64,000 bases of DNA from Siphonodentalium dalli (GCA_032622095.1 CP136064.1:40697912-40761911); one strand, 5' to 3'; counted from the stretch's first letter, positions 1-11,330 are shown. Program-made: numbers and translations. The notes: a model not told the origin generated them from the letters alone.

Positions 1-3000
1 TAATATTTCAAATCAATTCTCTGATAAATGTATGCTGCAGAGTGTGCCAATGAATTCAAATGTGAAATCCAAGATGGCTGCTGGTGGCCATGTTTTTTAA
101 CGAAGATCCATATGAATTTTGGAGACAATCGGATGACATGTAGGATGGCCTGTAGGATGTACCAAAGGAAACTATTGATGGACTTACGGACAAGCGAACA
201 CACACGACGGACACCAACCCATGGCAATAGCTCAAACTTGACTTTGTCAAGTTGAACTAAAAAATCAGACTGTCATTTTGTGTATTATATCTGTCAAGTA
301 AATCATGCAACGCAAATGGCCATTTTGTAATCATAAGTTCAGCCTTCATAATTGGCTACGGCAATCAGCATTGCCGAAGCATTTTGCTGAAGCAAACTGG
401 GCCACGGCATACTGTTGCTGTAGCAGATTGCCGAAGCCAAACAATCTGAATTAAGAGGGCTGTAAGTTAAAAACAATTAATTTTGTTATTTCCTATTAAA
501 GTGCTTAATCAGTGATGGATTCAGTTGCCTATAACCATGTCTTCTGATGAATTCACATCTTTTTAAGATCACTGGCCTTAGTTTCAAAATATCTGAGACT
601 GCAAATGAGCAAATAATATTATGACAGCCAGATATAATGTATATCATACATTAAATGGCCTCAAGGTTTCAAGGAAAAGGTAAATGAGAAACAAGTTTAT
701 GCAGAGAAGACACCAGTATTCAACTAATCCTGCGTCTCAAGTACATGTAGTCAAATTTTACTCAGTTTTACGGTATTGGTCAGAAAATTTATGCAAAGTG
801 TTACAAGTAGTATTTATCTTTTGTTTTTAATACCAAGAAAAAAATATAGAGTGACTTGAGTGCTGCCGTTGTTGCTGCCAATAAGTTGATAAGTAAATAT
901 GCAATGTCCCATATTTGATCATAATCAACATTGTCTGTATGTTAGAGTTATCTTTCATTGCGGAATGCATAATACTGAGAGCACTGTTACAGTAAAAGTT
1001 TACAAACAATGGTTACAACACTTCGGAATCTTGTCACTGGAGGATTATTGGTAACAAAAGCAAGAAGAAATTTTAATTGTTTTCATGTTTATCTTGGTAA
1101 TAAAGGATTAACAGTGTATGATTTTTTCAGCTATACCCAAATGTATTGAGACACTTAAGTCACACTTTAATACCTATATATGCCTTCAATACATTGTACT
1201 TATATCTACCTTTATTCCTTTAATATATCTTCAATACAAAAAAATAAGTAGAATGAAATGAAGCAGTTTGAGTGTACATACCTATACCCGGTATTTGTTT
1301 ACATATCCCTGGTTCATGGTTATTCACATGAATATGAAATCCCATCAAACGTCTGGAAAAAAAAACAATATTGAAGAAGTTTCAAAACATGGCTATGATG
1401 TCCAGTTTATAAGATAATGGATTGTTTTTGTTGAGATTGTACATTATTTTACAAACAACATCCATTATTGTAATAACCAATGCTCAATATCCAATGCAAT
1501 GACAATTATTTCATTGCGAACAATTTAATTTGATATAACTTGCATGTATGATATCAAAATATATGTAGTAATCCTAAATAACGATTTTCAAGTATAATAG
1601 CACTCTGACTGATAACAAGAAACATGACATAAGGGACATGCGTTGCATTTAAAATGGAAAAGAGAAAACAACTCTAAGGGATGCATCCATTGCATTGTAT
1701 CCCTTAACACACAAGGGAATGTTTATATTTTCAATGCAATGCAAGCCCCAACGCATACCTTATATTGGGAATTAAACATGTGCATCATGACATTGTTTTC
1801 AATCAATAAAAAGATGGCAGCTGTCTGCGAAAGTGAAGAAAATTTGACTTGTATTACGTCAATGAAAATTTAGGTGTTGGGATTTGACAGGTTTGGTATT
1901 ATCATAGATTCCATTTATAACAGATATATTGATTTGCAATATGGCATTCATCCCAATATTTAATATAACAGCTGCAATCAGATCCTCTGTATTATAATTG
2001 CAAAGCACCCACAACCCATGTGAACGGTTTAATGGAGAGAACGGATTGTGTCATCACAATGGACCAACGCAATGGAGTTATCTAGCTGATTTGAAGGCCA
2101 AGTTATTTGACAGACAACTCTCTGCCTTTTAGATGACAGCTTCTAATCCAGGAATGTTAAGTGTGTAGTGACTGCATAGTAAATATAGAAAACCAATGAC
2201 TTCTCTGCATGAGAGGTTTGATCTCTTGGTCACAGTTGTTAACGAGTTTCATGTGCAATCACCGAAGATAAGCATAAGACAAGAAAACCATAGTCAGAAA
2301 TGGCAACGCCCTCAAGATCATATTATTAGCCATATATAGAATATAACAACTTTAATGTGGTGATTGTGAAAAATATGTATATAGGTAACGCATATGTAGT
2401 TGATTATATGTGATATTTTTTTCTAATTTAATTTGAAATAGTGGTCTGAATAGCACATGAAATACATGCAGAATAATAATCGGGCAAACATTTGCGATCT
2501 TCGTAACATGTTTCAAGTACGCAAATACCGAGTACGTTTCTACTAACATTTAGTATCCAATTACGAAAATACCGAGTATGTTTTAATCACATTTAGTACA
2601 CCATCTCCTGCGACAGGGTCAGATATACTTGCCAATATACACCCTAGGAGAGCATAATTCTGATCTAAGAATGGCCTCAGGTAATGCACTCCTGATATGA
2701 CCTCTCATAAGGATTAATTAAAATACATGTATTGTTCCATGAGGGTAAATTAAAATATGGTAACACCCAGAGAGGGTTAATTGAAATATGGTCCGATGAG
2801 GGTAAATTAAAATATGGTCACATCAAGGTTAAATAAAATATGGTCCCATGAGGTTGAATTAATATATGGTCCCATGATAGTTAATTAAAATTGTACCTTG
2901 TATGTTAATTAAAATATGGTCCCATGAGGGTTAACAAAAAATATGGACCCATGGGGGGTTCATGGAAATATTGTCAATTAAAATATGGTAACATGACTTA

Positions 3001-4260
3001 ATTAAAGAATAAATATATGGTGTCATCAGTGTTGATTAAACCACGGTCCCACTGGGGTGAAATACAATATAGTCCCATGAGGCTCAATTAAAATATGGTC
3101 CAATGAAGACTAATTATAATATGCCCCCTCCCCCATGAGGATCAATTAAAACATGGTCACAGGAAAGGGGGGGGGGGTCATTTTTTCTGAACATTCTTAA
3201 ATTCATATAGCATTCTGATATATCCTTGGTACACATAAATAAAAATGATGTTTAGAATTAGGCCACACTGTACGTTAAACAACCAATGGGAAGGGTTAGT
3301 GTTGGAACTTTTCTTAATAACACCTCTATTCATAGCTCCGATATGTTCTGCATACAAAGAAATGAAAAGTCAATATTTACAAACAGCACGAAGGAATAAC
3401 GTGGGAATTGGTTAATAATTACCATCCCAATTCATTTAGAATATAACATGCCAATATTTGTCAAATATAAATAAATGAAAAAGTTCACTAAACGATATTA
3501 AATAACATGTTAAACTCCGATATAAACAAACACCCCGTATGATTCATGTTCAAATTAAATATCTTATACAATCGTCAAATCCCCATGTAGTATATAAGTA
3601 GATAGCATTCCGATTTATATAACGTGAAAATAAACGAAAGATGTTCAAATAACAATTAAACAAAGCAGGTTAAAGAACAATAGAAACACATAACGCGCAG
3701 CGTGTTATGGTTAACACGCGAATTCCCATTAGAATTAATTTGCTCGCACTTCTTGGCATGCGAATAACAAACCATGGGTACATCAAGCTTGTCTCAAGAG
3801 ACGCCCCCTGCATGAAATAATAATGTAAACGACAATAAACAAAATTGAAATTCCCAACTACACCTTTTACTGGACTCGGCCTCGGGGTCGCATAATTGAG
3901 CTCAGTTAGTCCTTGGGCAAGTGACTGGTGAGTGATTCTGGCGCTGCTAACTTTTGTGCGATTCTTGCACATTTCTCTCGTTCTATTACAAGAGAAGGTA
4001 TGGGTATCTATGTGTACAACTGCATACATATTTGGTGATACAGACTCATAACACCTGTACTATTCTGGGCCGGGAACTGGACAGCCAACTCATTAATGAA
4101 GGAATTCTCTGAAAAATAAGCAACAGTAATGTATACAGGGTAAGTTCTACTCATATTACATAATGTCCACCTTGTTTGTTGAAAATAATACTTACATGAC
4201 ATTAATACAATGATGAATAAACACACCAATTAAACAGACAATCACGATCTTCAAATACAT
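1..4260 (-). CDS. Paraoxonase-like gene PON-A, 5' part only (exons 1-2)
   Basis: This is a second paraoxonase/arylesterase gene, cut by the left edge of the window. Two coding exons are visible: exon 1 at 4196-4260 and exon 2 at 1282-1352. Both have GT-AG boundaries in the same phases as PON-B. Exon 1 is identical to the PON-B exon. Exon 2 differs from PON-B at few positions, one of which changes Arg to Ile two residues after EPG; the cysteine that pairs with the C-terminal cysteine in vertebrate PON1 is kept. Intron 1 is 2843 bp, against 974 bp in PON-B. Position 1 falls inside intron 2, so catalytic exons 3-9 cannot be assessed and I cannot say whether the gene is intact. A DIRS retrotransposon sits about 330 bp upstream of the start codon. 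Confidence 0.85.
20..255. repeat. Dispersed repeat in PON-A intron 2 (caacccatggcaatagctca family)
   Basis: It contains ccaagatggctgctgg, gccatgttttttaacga, a gga-cgg-rich stretch and accaacccatggcaatagct. The partner copy is at 45650-45990, and the reverse orientation is at 17745-19760. It is non-coding, and the short open frames through it follow the repeat. Confidence 0.6.
340..462. mobile_element. 123-bp inverted-repeat element (MITE) absent from PON-B copy
   Basis: The ends are CAGCCTTCATAATT and AATTAAGAGGGCTG, imperfect inverted repeats, flanked by direct repeats taagtt (334-339 and 463-468). The duplicated partner locus has a single taagtt at 46076-46081 with no insert, so this is an insertion with an observed empty site. 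The interior folds back (gccgaagc/gcttcggc-like segments). The CAG...CTG ends resemble hAT MITEs, but the visible target duplication is only 6 bp. Confidence 0.75.
1282..1352 (-). CDS. PON-A exon 2
   Basis: The acceptor is TTCCAG before 1352 and the donor is GTATGT after 1282. The 71 nt encode a peptide beginning RLMGFHIHVNNHEPG and ending CKQIPGI, equivalent to the region preceding the Glu-Asp calcium ligands in PON1. The phase matches PON-B exon 2. Confidence 0.85.
2712..3165. repeat. AT-rich minisatellite (aattaaaatatggtcccatg unit)
   Basis: About a dozen degenerate copies of a roughly 30-37 bp unit, ttaattaaaatatggtccca followed by tgagggt, end in a run of G at about 3169. It lies in PON-A intron 1 within the segment PON-B lacks. 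Confidence 0.85.
3829..3890. repeat. Fragment of the Mutator-like terminal arm
   Basis: The stretch acgacaataaacaaaattga through actggactcggcctcgg matches part of the right arm of the element at 56356-57912 (about 57829-57893). It is a partial arm only, probably a remnant of another copy. Confidence 0.6.
4196..4260 (-). CDS. PON-A exon 1 (start codon, hydrophobic N-terminus)
   Basis: ATG is at 4260-4258. It encodes 21 residues plus two bases and ends at the donor GTAAGT. The peptide is a hydrophobic segment like the uncleaved N-terminal signal anchor of PON proteins. It is base-for-base the same as PON-B exon 1. Confidence 0.88.
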
Positions 4261-4340
4261 CCCTTCAAAGATTCTTTGTTCAAATCTGGAACAAAAATAT
4301 AATCAATGTCATACAGACTACAGTTACTGGAGGAGAATAA

Positions 4341-4349
4341 TTTTATATA
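4341..4349 (-). promoter_or_regulatory. TATA-like box of PON-A
   Basis: The minus strand reads CTATATAAAA about 80-90 nt upstream of the PON-A ATG. The box lies at the equivalent position in PON-B (TGTATAAAA) within a conserved stretch, which supports its use. It is inferred from sequence only. Confidence 0.45.
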
Positions 4350-4601
4350 GCTATGCAGCAGCAACTGACTTTGAATTTTAAATCAGACTTTTTAAAAACA
4401 TTTTGTCTCACAAAATTGGGAAATTGGCAACGCTGCAATCTGAAATTGGTATTCTTTGATGTACGATGATGGATCATGGAAGTTCTGTGGTTTACTCCAT
4501 TTTATGCGCAACTAAACAAAACATATAAATGATAAGATAGGGTTACAGAAATAAACATATTTACAATATACGAAATGCACAACAAAGTTTTATGTCGTAA
4601 C

Positions 4602-4781
4602 ACTTATTCAAACCAGATACCATTAGGATTCCATTCCAGCGTGTCACTTTAAAATCGCCAACTCTATAAACGGAAGTTGTGTTTCGTTATGTGCATGCGT
4701 AATGAAAACTTCCGAAATACGGTGTCAACTTCCGTGGTAGGAGTCTCCACGTGATAAATATCCATCTTAATTTTCGGCGTC
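4602..4781 (+). repeat. Left terminal inverted repeat of DIRS element
   Basis: It starts cttattcaaaccagatacca and pairs as reverse complement with 9521-9706, including gagtctccacgtgataaata. A few substitutions and a short indel separate the arms. Confidence 0.9.
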
Positions 4782-4817
4782 GACGAGTTAACATCGTCTC
4801 CAACTCTCTCCGTAAAA

Positions 4818-5960
4818 ATGACAGAAGCCGACATTAACATGTCACGCGACTCTTCTCCGAATAATGCGGATGAAAACATTCACAATACCGTGGCTTCTCC
4901 CAGACAAAGAATAAAAAAGCTTTCGAAGACCGAGGTTCTCGAAAAGAAATTTACTCAGGACATGGCATCCATGCACGGCCAGTTGAATACACAGGGCCAA
5001 CAAATATCGGGATTGCAAAACGATTTACATGCCTTCATGGATATGTTTCCTCTAGAGTTTTGGACTCTCTAAGATCTAAAACAAAACCGGTTCCTTCCTC
5101 ACCCGGAGAAGACCTGGGAAATGAGGCGGACGAGGTTGTGAGCATTTATGCTCATTCTCAGATTTCGGACGATGATGATGAATCTGACTCGGTTCACAAA
5201 AAGGCCTCAAGGATTTGTTCGGTTCTGCTTGTGTGCTAAAAATCATGGAATCAAAATCTGGCCTGCAGATTGATGCGATCCAAAAAGACGTTCTTGAAAA
5301 GAACTTTCGTACACAACAACCTATTTCGGTGTTATCCTTCAGTGAGGAATCTGTAGATCTATTCCCAGTTTCACAAGACACTGACGATTTTTTGGCCGTT
5401 CCCACACTGGATCGTTTAGTTGATGGGGTTCTCATACAGCGTTATGGCAAGGGCGCTGCTTTTACTCATGCTCATACACGACTCCATACTTTTGGCTATC
5501 GTGCTGTCGAGCAGTTAGCATATAAAGGACAACATGCCGCTCGGATGGGCATAATAATGCAGTTATATGTTCAGCAAGCTTTAGGCAAATTACTAGAAAG
5601 TGTGTCATCTCAGGATCATCTGGACAATGAGATCGAACAAATCAAGGACATTTTCAGTATGACCACACGGTGCCTCGACCAGTTAGGTAGGACTGGCGCA
5701 CTTCATCACATGGTTCGACGGTCGGCAACATTGACGGACACCGGTCTCTCAGACGTTGATGAACGACAACAACTCTCCAACCTTCCGCTAACAGCAGTGG
5801 GTGTGTTATGAGATGGTTTGACTCCCTTTCTGAAAGCTAGAAAAGAATCTCGACAACAGATCGAGGACTTTCTGCCAGAAGTTTCGCGCAACAAGCGTAA
5901 ATTCTCACCTCCATGTTCGGAGTCCAACTCAGTTTGCTGGGAAACCCAGAACCAGTTTTC
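4818..5960 (+). pseudogene. Degenerate DIRS Gag-like ORF
   Basis: The reading starts at 4818 (MTEADINMSRDSSPNN) with a predicted coiled segment around QGQQISGLQNDLHAFMD. It then shifts frame near 5050-5070 into an acidic stretch containing SDDDDESDSV. It shifts again near 5205 into a helical body at 5215-5811, which ends at a TGA. Downstream of that stop the same frame stays open with DGLTPFLKARKESRQQ and FLPEVSRNKRKF, as expected for a DIRS Gag C-terminus, so the TGA at about 5809 is probably a nonsense mutation. Position before the RT and element context support Gag; no enzymatic motif is expected. Confidence 0.7.
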
Positions 5961-6208
5961 CATCTGCGTCTATAGCTAGTGCTTCTAGTGGGCAGAGGTC
6001 CAATTTACAAACTTTTCGAATCCCCAAAGTTTCCTACACCAACACCAATCAAAGTAAAGGTGACAGTTTCTACAAGAACAAGAAACAAAGTTTCCCGTCA
6101 ACAGCCTCCTACTCGGGTAGAGGACGACGTGGGAAGCCACACTATTTCTGACTATCTAGATGTAAGTATTATAGATCATTCTCTTATCGCAAAGCCTGTG
6201 GGGGCAGA

Positions 6209-8040
6209 TTGACAACTTTTATAGCAAATTGGTATCCAATAACATCCGACCAATGGGTCCTGGATACTCTCAAATGGGGTTACAAACTGGAGTTTGTCAC
6301 TCATCCCCCAGTTTCAGGGGTCATAGCGACCCGGGTTCCTGTCGCTCACCAACTATTGATGGCACAAGAAATTCAGGCCTTAGTTCAAAAAAATGCCATC
6401 GAACCAGTCCCATCTCGAGATGTGTCAACAGGGTTCTACAGTACTTTATTTCTTGTCAAAAAGAAATTGAAAGCTGCGTCCAATCATAAACCTAAAAAGT
6501 TTAAATCAATATCTAAAAATTCAACACTTCAAGATGGACACATTGTCCAAAGTACTTCAGCTAGTTCAGCCACAGGATTATGCGTTCACCCTGGACTTTC
6601 AGGACGCGTACTTTCACATTCCTGTTTTCAAATCTCACAGAAAGTATCTCAGGTTCCGTTTTCAGAACCGATCGTGGCAATTTCGAGTTCTTTGTTTTGG
6701 GATGGCAACCAGTCCCAGAGTATTTACCAAAATAGCTTCGGTAGTCGTGGCTTATCATCGAACACAAGGTATTCGACTTGCAGCATATCTAGACGATTGG
6801 ATTTGTCTCAATCTGTCCCACACACAGTTACTACAATACCGTCTGTTTGTACTGAACACATTGACACGTCTCGGGTTCATTATCAATTTAAAGAAATCCC
6901 ATCTCAATCCCAGTCAGACTTTTATATACCTCGGGGTTGTTTTTCAGACACCGGCAAATCAGATTCTGCCGACACGCTAACGGGCAGACGCTCTGCAACT
7001 GGCCAGTGGTCGGTTGACTCAAACAACTACGGCACGGCGTTACCTTCAATTTCTGGGCCTGATCGCTTCAGTAATTGGGGTGATACCTCAAGCACGTTTA
7101 TGTATGAGGCCAATCCAGTTATACCTCCTTCAAAATTGGTCTCCTTGTCGCATGTCCATGGATCATATGATACCCTTTTGTCCCATTCTCGTTCCGATAT
7201 TGGACTGTGGACAGAGGACCAAAACCTGTTCCGGGGCTCTTCCCTTGCAGTACGAACACCAGAGATTGTCCTAGTCACGGATGCTTCCCAAACTTGGGGA
7301 TGGGGTGGTTATCTGGACCATCAGATGATTCAGGGCCAATGGTCCTCAGTGAAAAAATGTCAACATATCAATATTCTGGAAATGACTGCAGTGTTTCGCA
7401 CACTGCTCCATTTTCTTCCGCAAGTCCGCCACAAATCAATACTGATACGTTCGGACAATACGTCTGTCGTCCAATATATCAACAAGCAGGGATCTGTAGG
7501 GTTGTGTCATCTAGCTATCCAAATTTGGAATCTGGCCTTGTCACACCATTGCCAATTACAGGCGGCTCATGTCCGTGGGGTTCACAATCAAATGGCAGAT
7601 TATTTAAGCCGACATCATTTGTCAGCACACGAGTGGGAACTGGATCACCAGGTAGCTCAGGACACCCAATCTCGATATGTTTGCATCAGCAGTGAACAAG
7701 AAAACAACTCAATTTTGCTCATGGACAGCGCACCCGCTAGCTTGGGTCGTGGATGCTCTATCGATAGAATGGACGAACCTGTTCGCTTATGCATTTCCGC
7801 CCATTCCACTGATACCCAGGGTCCTCAATCATATTCAACGGACCGATTGCACAATAATTTTGATAGCCCTTCGGTGGCCTCGACAACATTGGTATACCCA
7901 ATTACTTCAATTGATGATTGCACCGGCTTACCAACTTCCACTCATACCATCGCTATTGTCTCAGAATCGGGGCCAAGTATTGATGCCTCTACCTCAAACG
8001 CTTCAGTTGACTGAATGGCTGCTATCAGCCAACAGCTCGA
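6209..8040 (+). pseudogene. Frameshifted DIRS reverse transcriptase-RNase H
   Basis: In DIRS elements this polyprotein copies the RNA and removes the hybrid strand. The reading begins at 6209 with WVLDTLKWGYKLEF and GFYSTLFLVKKK, then shifts near 6470 into LRPIINLKSLNQYL. RT motifs follow: LDFQDAYFHIP, CFGMATSPRVFTK and the catalytic YLDDW (codons at 6786-6800). A TAA interrupts at 6978. The frame shifts back near 7230-7270 for RNase H, with acidic residues in LVTDAS, NILEMTA, RSDNTS and QMADYLSR. Near 7665 it shifts to DMFASAVNKK, followed by YAFPPIPLIPRVL and PRQHWYTQLLQL. At least three shifts and one stop make this copy non-functional as it stands. Confidence 0.88.
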
Positions 8041-8995
8041 AAGTAAATGGTTTTCAACAGACTCTCAAGCGTTGCTCGTGGCCTCATGGCGTCCGGGCAC
8101 TCAGAGGGATTACAAATGCAAGTTTCGACAATTCAATCGCTGGTGTCATACGCGACAGATTGATCCCTTTAGCGCGACTCTGATAGATTGTTCTGACTTT
8201 CTCACTCATTTAATTGGACAGGGTTTGAAGTACTCTACAATAGCCGGTTATCGATCAATGCTTTCCTCCGTATTGGCACCCATTGATGGTCACAAAGTGG
8301 GACAACATCCAGTTATTGTCCGTATGTTAAAAGGGATTTTTCATAAACGTCCCCCTGCACGTCAATTATTACCATCATGGAATTTATCTCTTGTTTTAGA
8401 TGTTCTCCATGCAGCACCATTTGAGTCTTTGCGAGATGCACCATTGAAGTTGTTAACATGGAAAACCTGCTTCCTCGTCGCCATCACATCCTTCAGACGA
8501 TGCAGCGACTTACAATCAATTCGTGTGGATCCGGGTTTCATGGTAATCCAAGACCAAGGTATCACGTTCACTCGACCTGGTTTAGCTAAGCAGGATAGAC
8601 ACTCTCAACAAATATTCATTCCCAGGTATGAGGACTGTAAACATATAGATCCTCGTCGATCTGTTCGTTACTACCTTAAGGCAACAAAACGGCATCGCTC
8701 TCCTGACAACGTGGACACTCAGTCTCTATTTCTGTCTATTCGACAGCCCTTCAAAGCTGTCTCTTCTCAGACTATTTCAAGATGGCTGGTAGCATGTATT
8801 CAATTCTGCTACACTGAATCTAAGCTGGCAAAACTGGACGTCAAAGAACATTCAACACGTAGTGTCGGCCCATCTTGGGCCTTGTTTAATGGTGCACCTT
8901 TGCAGCAAGTTCTCGATGCTGCTGACTGGAAACGTGGATCGACATTTGCAAAGTTTTATTTACGGCCGAAGAAAGTACAGGTCATTTCTGGCTAA
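8015..8995 (+). CDS. DIRS tyrosine recombinase
   Basis: An uninterrupted 326-codon frame from an ATG just after the RT-RNase H remnant. The product is an integrase of the lambda-type tyrosine recombinase family that inserts the DIRS circle. The N-terminal half (about 1-110) is the helical DNA-binding domain (GTQRDYKCKFRQFNRWC, LKYSTIAGYRSML). The C-terminal catalytic half shows Arg161/Arg162 (TSFRRCSDL), His279-x-x-Arg282 (EHSTRS), Trp305 in place of the second His, and the nucleophile Tyr315 (STFAKFYLR), in the usual order and spacing. The length is normal for the family. Unlike Gag and RT it has no stop or shift. Confidence 0.9.
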   Translation: MAAISQQLESKWFSTDSQALLVASWRPGTQRDYKCKFRQFNRWCHTRQIDPFSATLIDCSDFLTHLIGQGLKYSTIAGYRSMLSSVLAPIDGHKVGQHPVIVRMLKGIFHKRPPARQLLPSWNLSLVLDVLHAAPFESLRDAPLKLLTWKTCFLVAITSFRRCSDLQSIRVDPGFMVIQDQGITFTRPGLAKQDRHSQQIFIPRYEDCKHIDPRRSVRYYLKATKRHRSPDNVDTQSLFLSIRQPFKAVSSQTISRWLVACIQFCYTESKLAKLDVKEHSTRSVGPSWALFNGAPLQQVLDAADWKRGSTFAKFYLRPKKVQVISG

Positions 8996-9303
8996 CCGAT
9001 TGATTTCTACAGTGAAATAAATTGTTATGATTGGATATTCTAAGGATATGTGAATTACTCTTTCGGCGAGTTGCTGGGAATGGTTTTCCTTAAAGAGTAT
9101 GTTTCTCATAATGTACATACGTTTAGTATATAACAGTGGGGTTGAGGTGTACATGTATAAATTCTGTGGAAGATACTGCAGCCCTTTGTGGAAGAACCAC
9201 GAAGGGTGAGTAACTTAAGTTTTTTGATATACCTGTACATGTTATTATGTTTATTCCCACCTCCAGCTACATGTAGGTAGAGTACATTGCTACAAAATCT
9301 GAG

Positions 9304-9412
9304 GGAATCCTAATGGGATCTGGTTTGAATAAGTGTTACGACATAAAAATGACAATTTGATTTATCAAATTATAGTTTTATGAGTAACGTAAACTTATTC
9401 AAACCAGATACC
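9304..9412. repeat. Internal complementary region of DIRS element
   Basis: 9304-9348 is the reverse complement of the left edge (4588-4632), and 9341-9412 is the reverse complement of the right edge (9688-9764). The two halves meet at gacataaaa, which therefore records the circle junction used as template for restoring the ends. Confidence 0.9.
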
Positions 9413-9520
9413 AGCCCTCCCAACCTCCCCGCTGAGGTTTTACGTCATGTACATATATTTATATGGATATATCTAGTAGATATTATATAACTCGGTGTTT
9501 TCACCATCGTTTTGCGGTTT

Positions 9521-9706
9521 GACGCCAAAATGAAGATGGATATTTATCACGTGGAGACTCCTACCACGGAAGTTGACACCGTATTTCGGAAGTTTTCATT
9601 ACAGTAATACACATACGCATAACGAAACACAACTTCCGTTTATAGAGTTGGCGGTTTTAAAGTGACACGCTGGAATGGAATCCTAATGGTATCTGGTTTG
9701 AATAAG
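9521..9706 (-). repeat. Right terminal inverted repeat of DIRS element
   Basis: It is the reverse complement of the left arm and ends ggtatctggtttgaataag. It differs from the left arm mainly around ttacagtaatacacatacgc. Confidence 0.9.
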
Positions 9707-9764
9707 TTTACGTTACTCATAAAACTATAATTTGATATTAAAATCAAATTGTCATTTTTATGTC

Positions 9765-10790
9765 ATTACTTAGGTTGTAAGTTATCATTGCCAAGGAAGA
9801 TAAGGGATAACCTTGGTAAATGTGAATTTGGCCTCCCATACTTTGAAAGTTCTGGCAGGTTCAATGTAAATATTTGCATTTCAGCTCAAATAAGGAACAA
9901 ATGTGAAAAAGGCCTCCCATAACAATAGCTCCCACTTCTGTGGCCAGTCTCCAGTCCAGTCTGATTGAAATACAGACTTTTGAACAAGCTATGCATTCCA
10001 GAGTCGGAAACATTTCAACACTCTTCCCATTACTGCCGCTATAAATAGCTTTCCTGGGCACTCCCAGCAGTATGATGTCACTTGAATATTGTATTGATAG
10101 GCTAAACCAGAGAGCTATGTGGGAGTTGATAAACCCTGGGCCACCACACACTATGGAAATGTAATAAACAACAGATGGCTATTAATGTAGGGACTTTATG
10201 TGAACATTTCTAACTGGACTGTGGTAACTGATTTTAGACTATCTTGAAGAGAAATGAAAATCATGAAGAAAACTTTTTACAAAATTCCAAGTATTACCAG
10301 TTATAATGGATTTTTTACATAAAAGTTGGTGATTTTTTTGTACGTGGGCTTCCAGTGCTTTATCTGTAATTCAGGTAACTACAAAATTTAAATGGCATCA
10401 GAAATGGCTTTTTTGTACAATTTTTAACAAGTTTTCTACAAGATATTTTTTATAAATCCAAAAGTCCTCAATCAATCGCTTCGAAACTTGCCATATATAT
10501 TTAGTTATTTAGTCCGAATCTATTCGTGCATAAATTATCGAGCCCTCTTCAGTCACATAGTTGCTAATTTGCATATAATTTACATACACGATGTTACAGA
10601 ATTATAGGCCTGAAATGCACTACAATTTTCAGACATCAAACAAAAGAGGAGACCGGAGCAAGAATCAACAGCCCCCACCATGTGCCATTGTCATTACTAG
10701 TATATGAAGTACATGTATGCATTATTTGCATTAATAATATCTCAAATAATTCATAAAACTTAAGTATTCAAATAGTATAAAATTATTGTA
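9765..10790. other. Intergenic, nothing recognised
   Basis: AT-rich sequence without splice-linked coding signal, long repeats or RNA genes that I can see. The open frames are short and lack codon bias or motifs. Confidence 0.5.
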
Positions 10791-11087
10791 TTAACCCTTT
10801 ACCCAACAAACCGGCCAAAACCGGCCAAATAAAGCTTCAACACCCTAAAATATCTTCGGTCTGTCTCAATAGAACCATACAAATATGGATATCATTGGAA
10901 CCGGCTCCTTGACCACATTGTGATAGTTACAGTTATGCCCTGTGCCAATGCATTCTCTTATATATGCGAGTCGACCATAGGTCGCCTCGCATATATAAGA
11001 GAATGCATTGGCCTAAAACAAATCTTTTTTAACACATATATAAGAGAATGCATTGGCACAGGGCCCTTCTGTTGGGTAAAGGGTTAA
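10791..11087. mobile_element. TTAA-flanked MITE (piggyBac-like ends)
   Basis: It reads TTAA-CCCTTTACCCAACA ... TGTTGGGTAAAGGG-TTAA. The interior contains the hairpin ccaatgcattctcttatata / tatataagagaatgcattgg around cgaccataggtcg, shared with copies at 26582, 40953 and 43385. TTAA duplication with CCC-initial termini is typical of piggyBac-type elements. There is no transposase. Confidence 0.8.
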
Positions 11088-11330
11088 TAGTCATTCAATC
11101 CAAAATAGTGACAGATCAATAGATTTTCAGTATATTTGGCACACAATAACGTAAAATCCATGACGTCATGAACAATTCTTGCAAAGTCTCCTTTATTTAT
11201 ACTGCATCCTATGGGAACTTGGATGTGTGTGTGTGAACTTTGAAGCAATTTCCACATTACATTTCATAATTAAATTAAATAATACTGTGATATTTCTATG
11301 GAGCCCGGGAGGTGACATGATAAATATATT

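Larger units (their letters stand above)
2026..3911. other. 1.9-kb segment of PON-A intron 1 missing from PON-B
   Basis: PON-A and PON-B align up to catgtgaac and again from aagtgactgg. PON-B joins these directly near 47629. The extra DNA holds an AT-rich minisatellite and a fragment of a Mutator-like terminal arm, otherwise nothing I recognise. Insertion in A or deletion in B cannot be decided from the window. Confidence 0.7.
4588..9764 (+). mobile_element. DIRS-type tyrosine-recombinase retrotransposon
   Basis: A 5.2-kb element with the full DIRS architecture: terminal inverted repeats of about 180 bp (4602-4781 and 9521-9706), an internal complementary region (9304-9412) made of reverse complements of both outer ends, Gag-like and RT-RNase H reading frames, and a tyrosine recombinase. 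There is no target-site duplication; both ends share ttttatgtc. This fits site-specific integration of a circular intermediate, as known for DIRS elements. The paralogous locus carries the single site ctttatgtc at 48306-48314. Gag and RT are broken by frameshifts and stops, so the copy is probably not autonomous. No methyltransferase domain was recognised. Confidence 0.93.
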
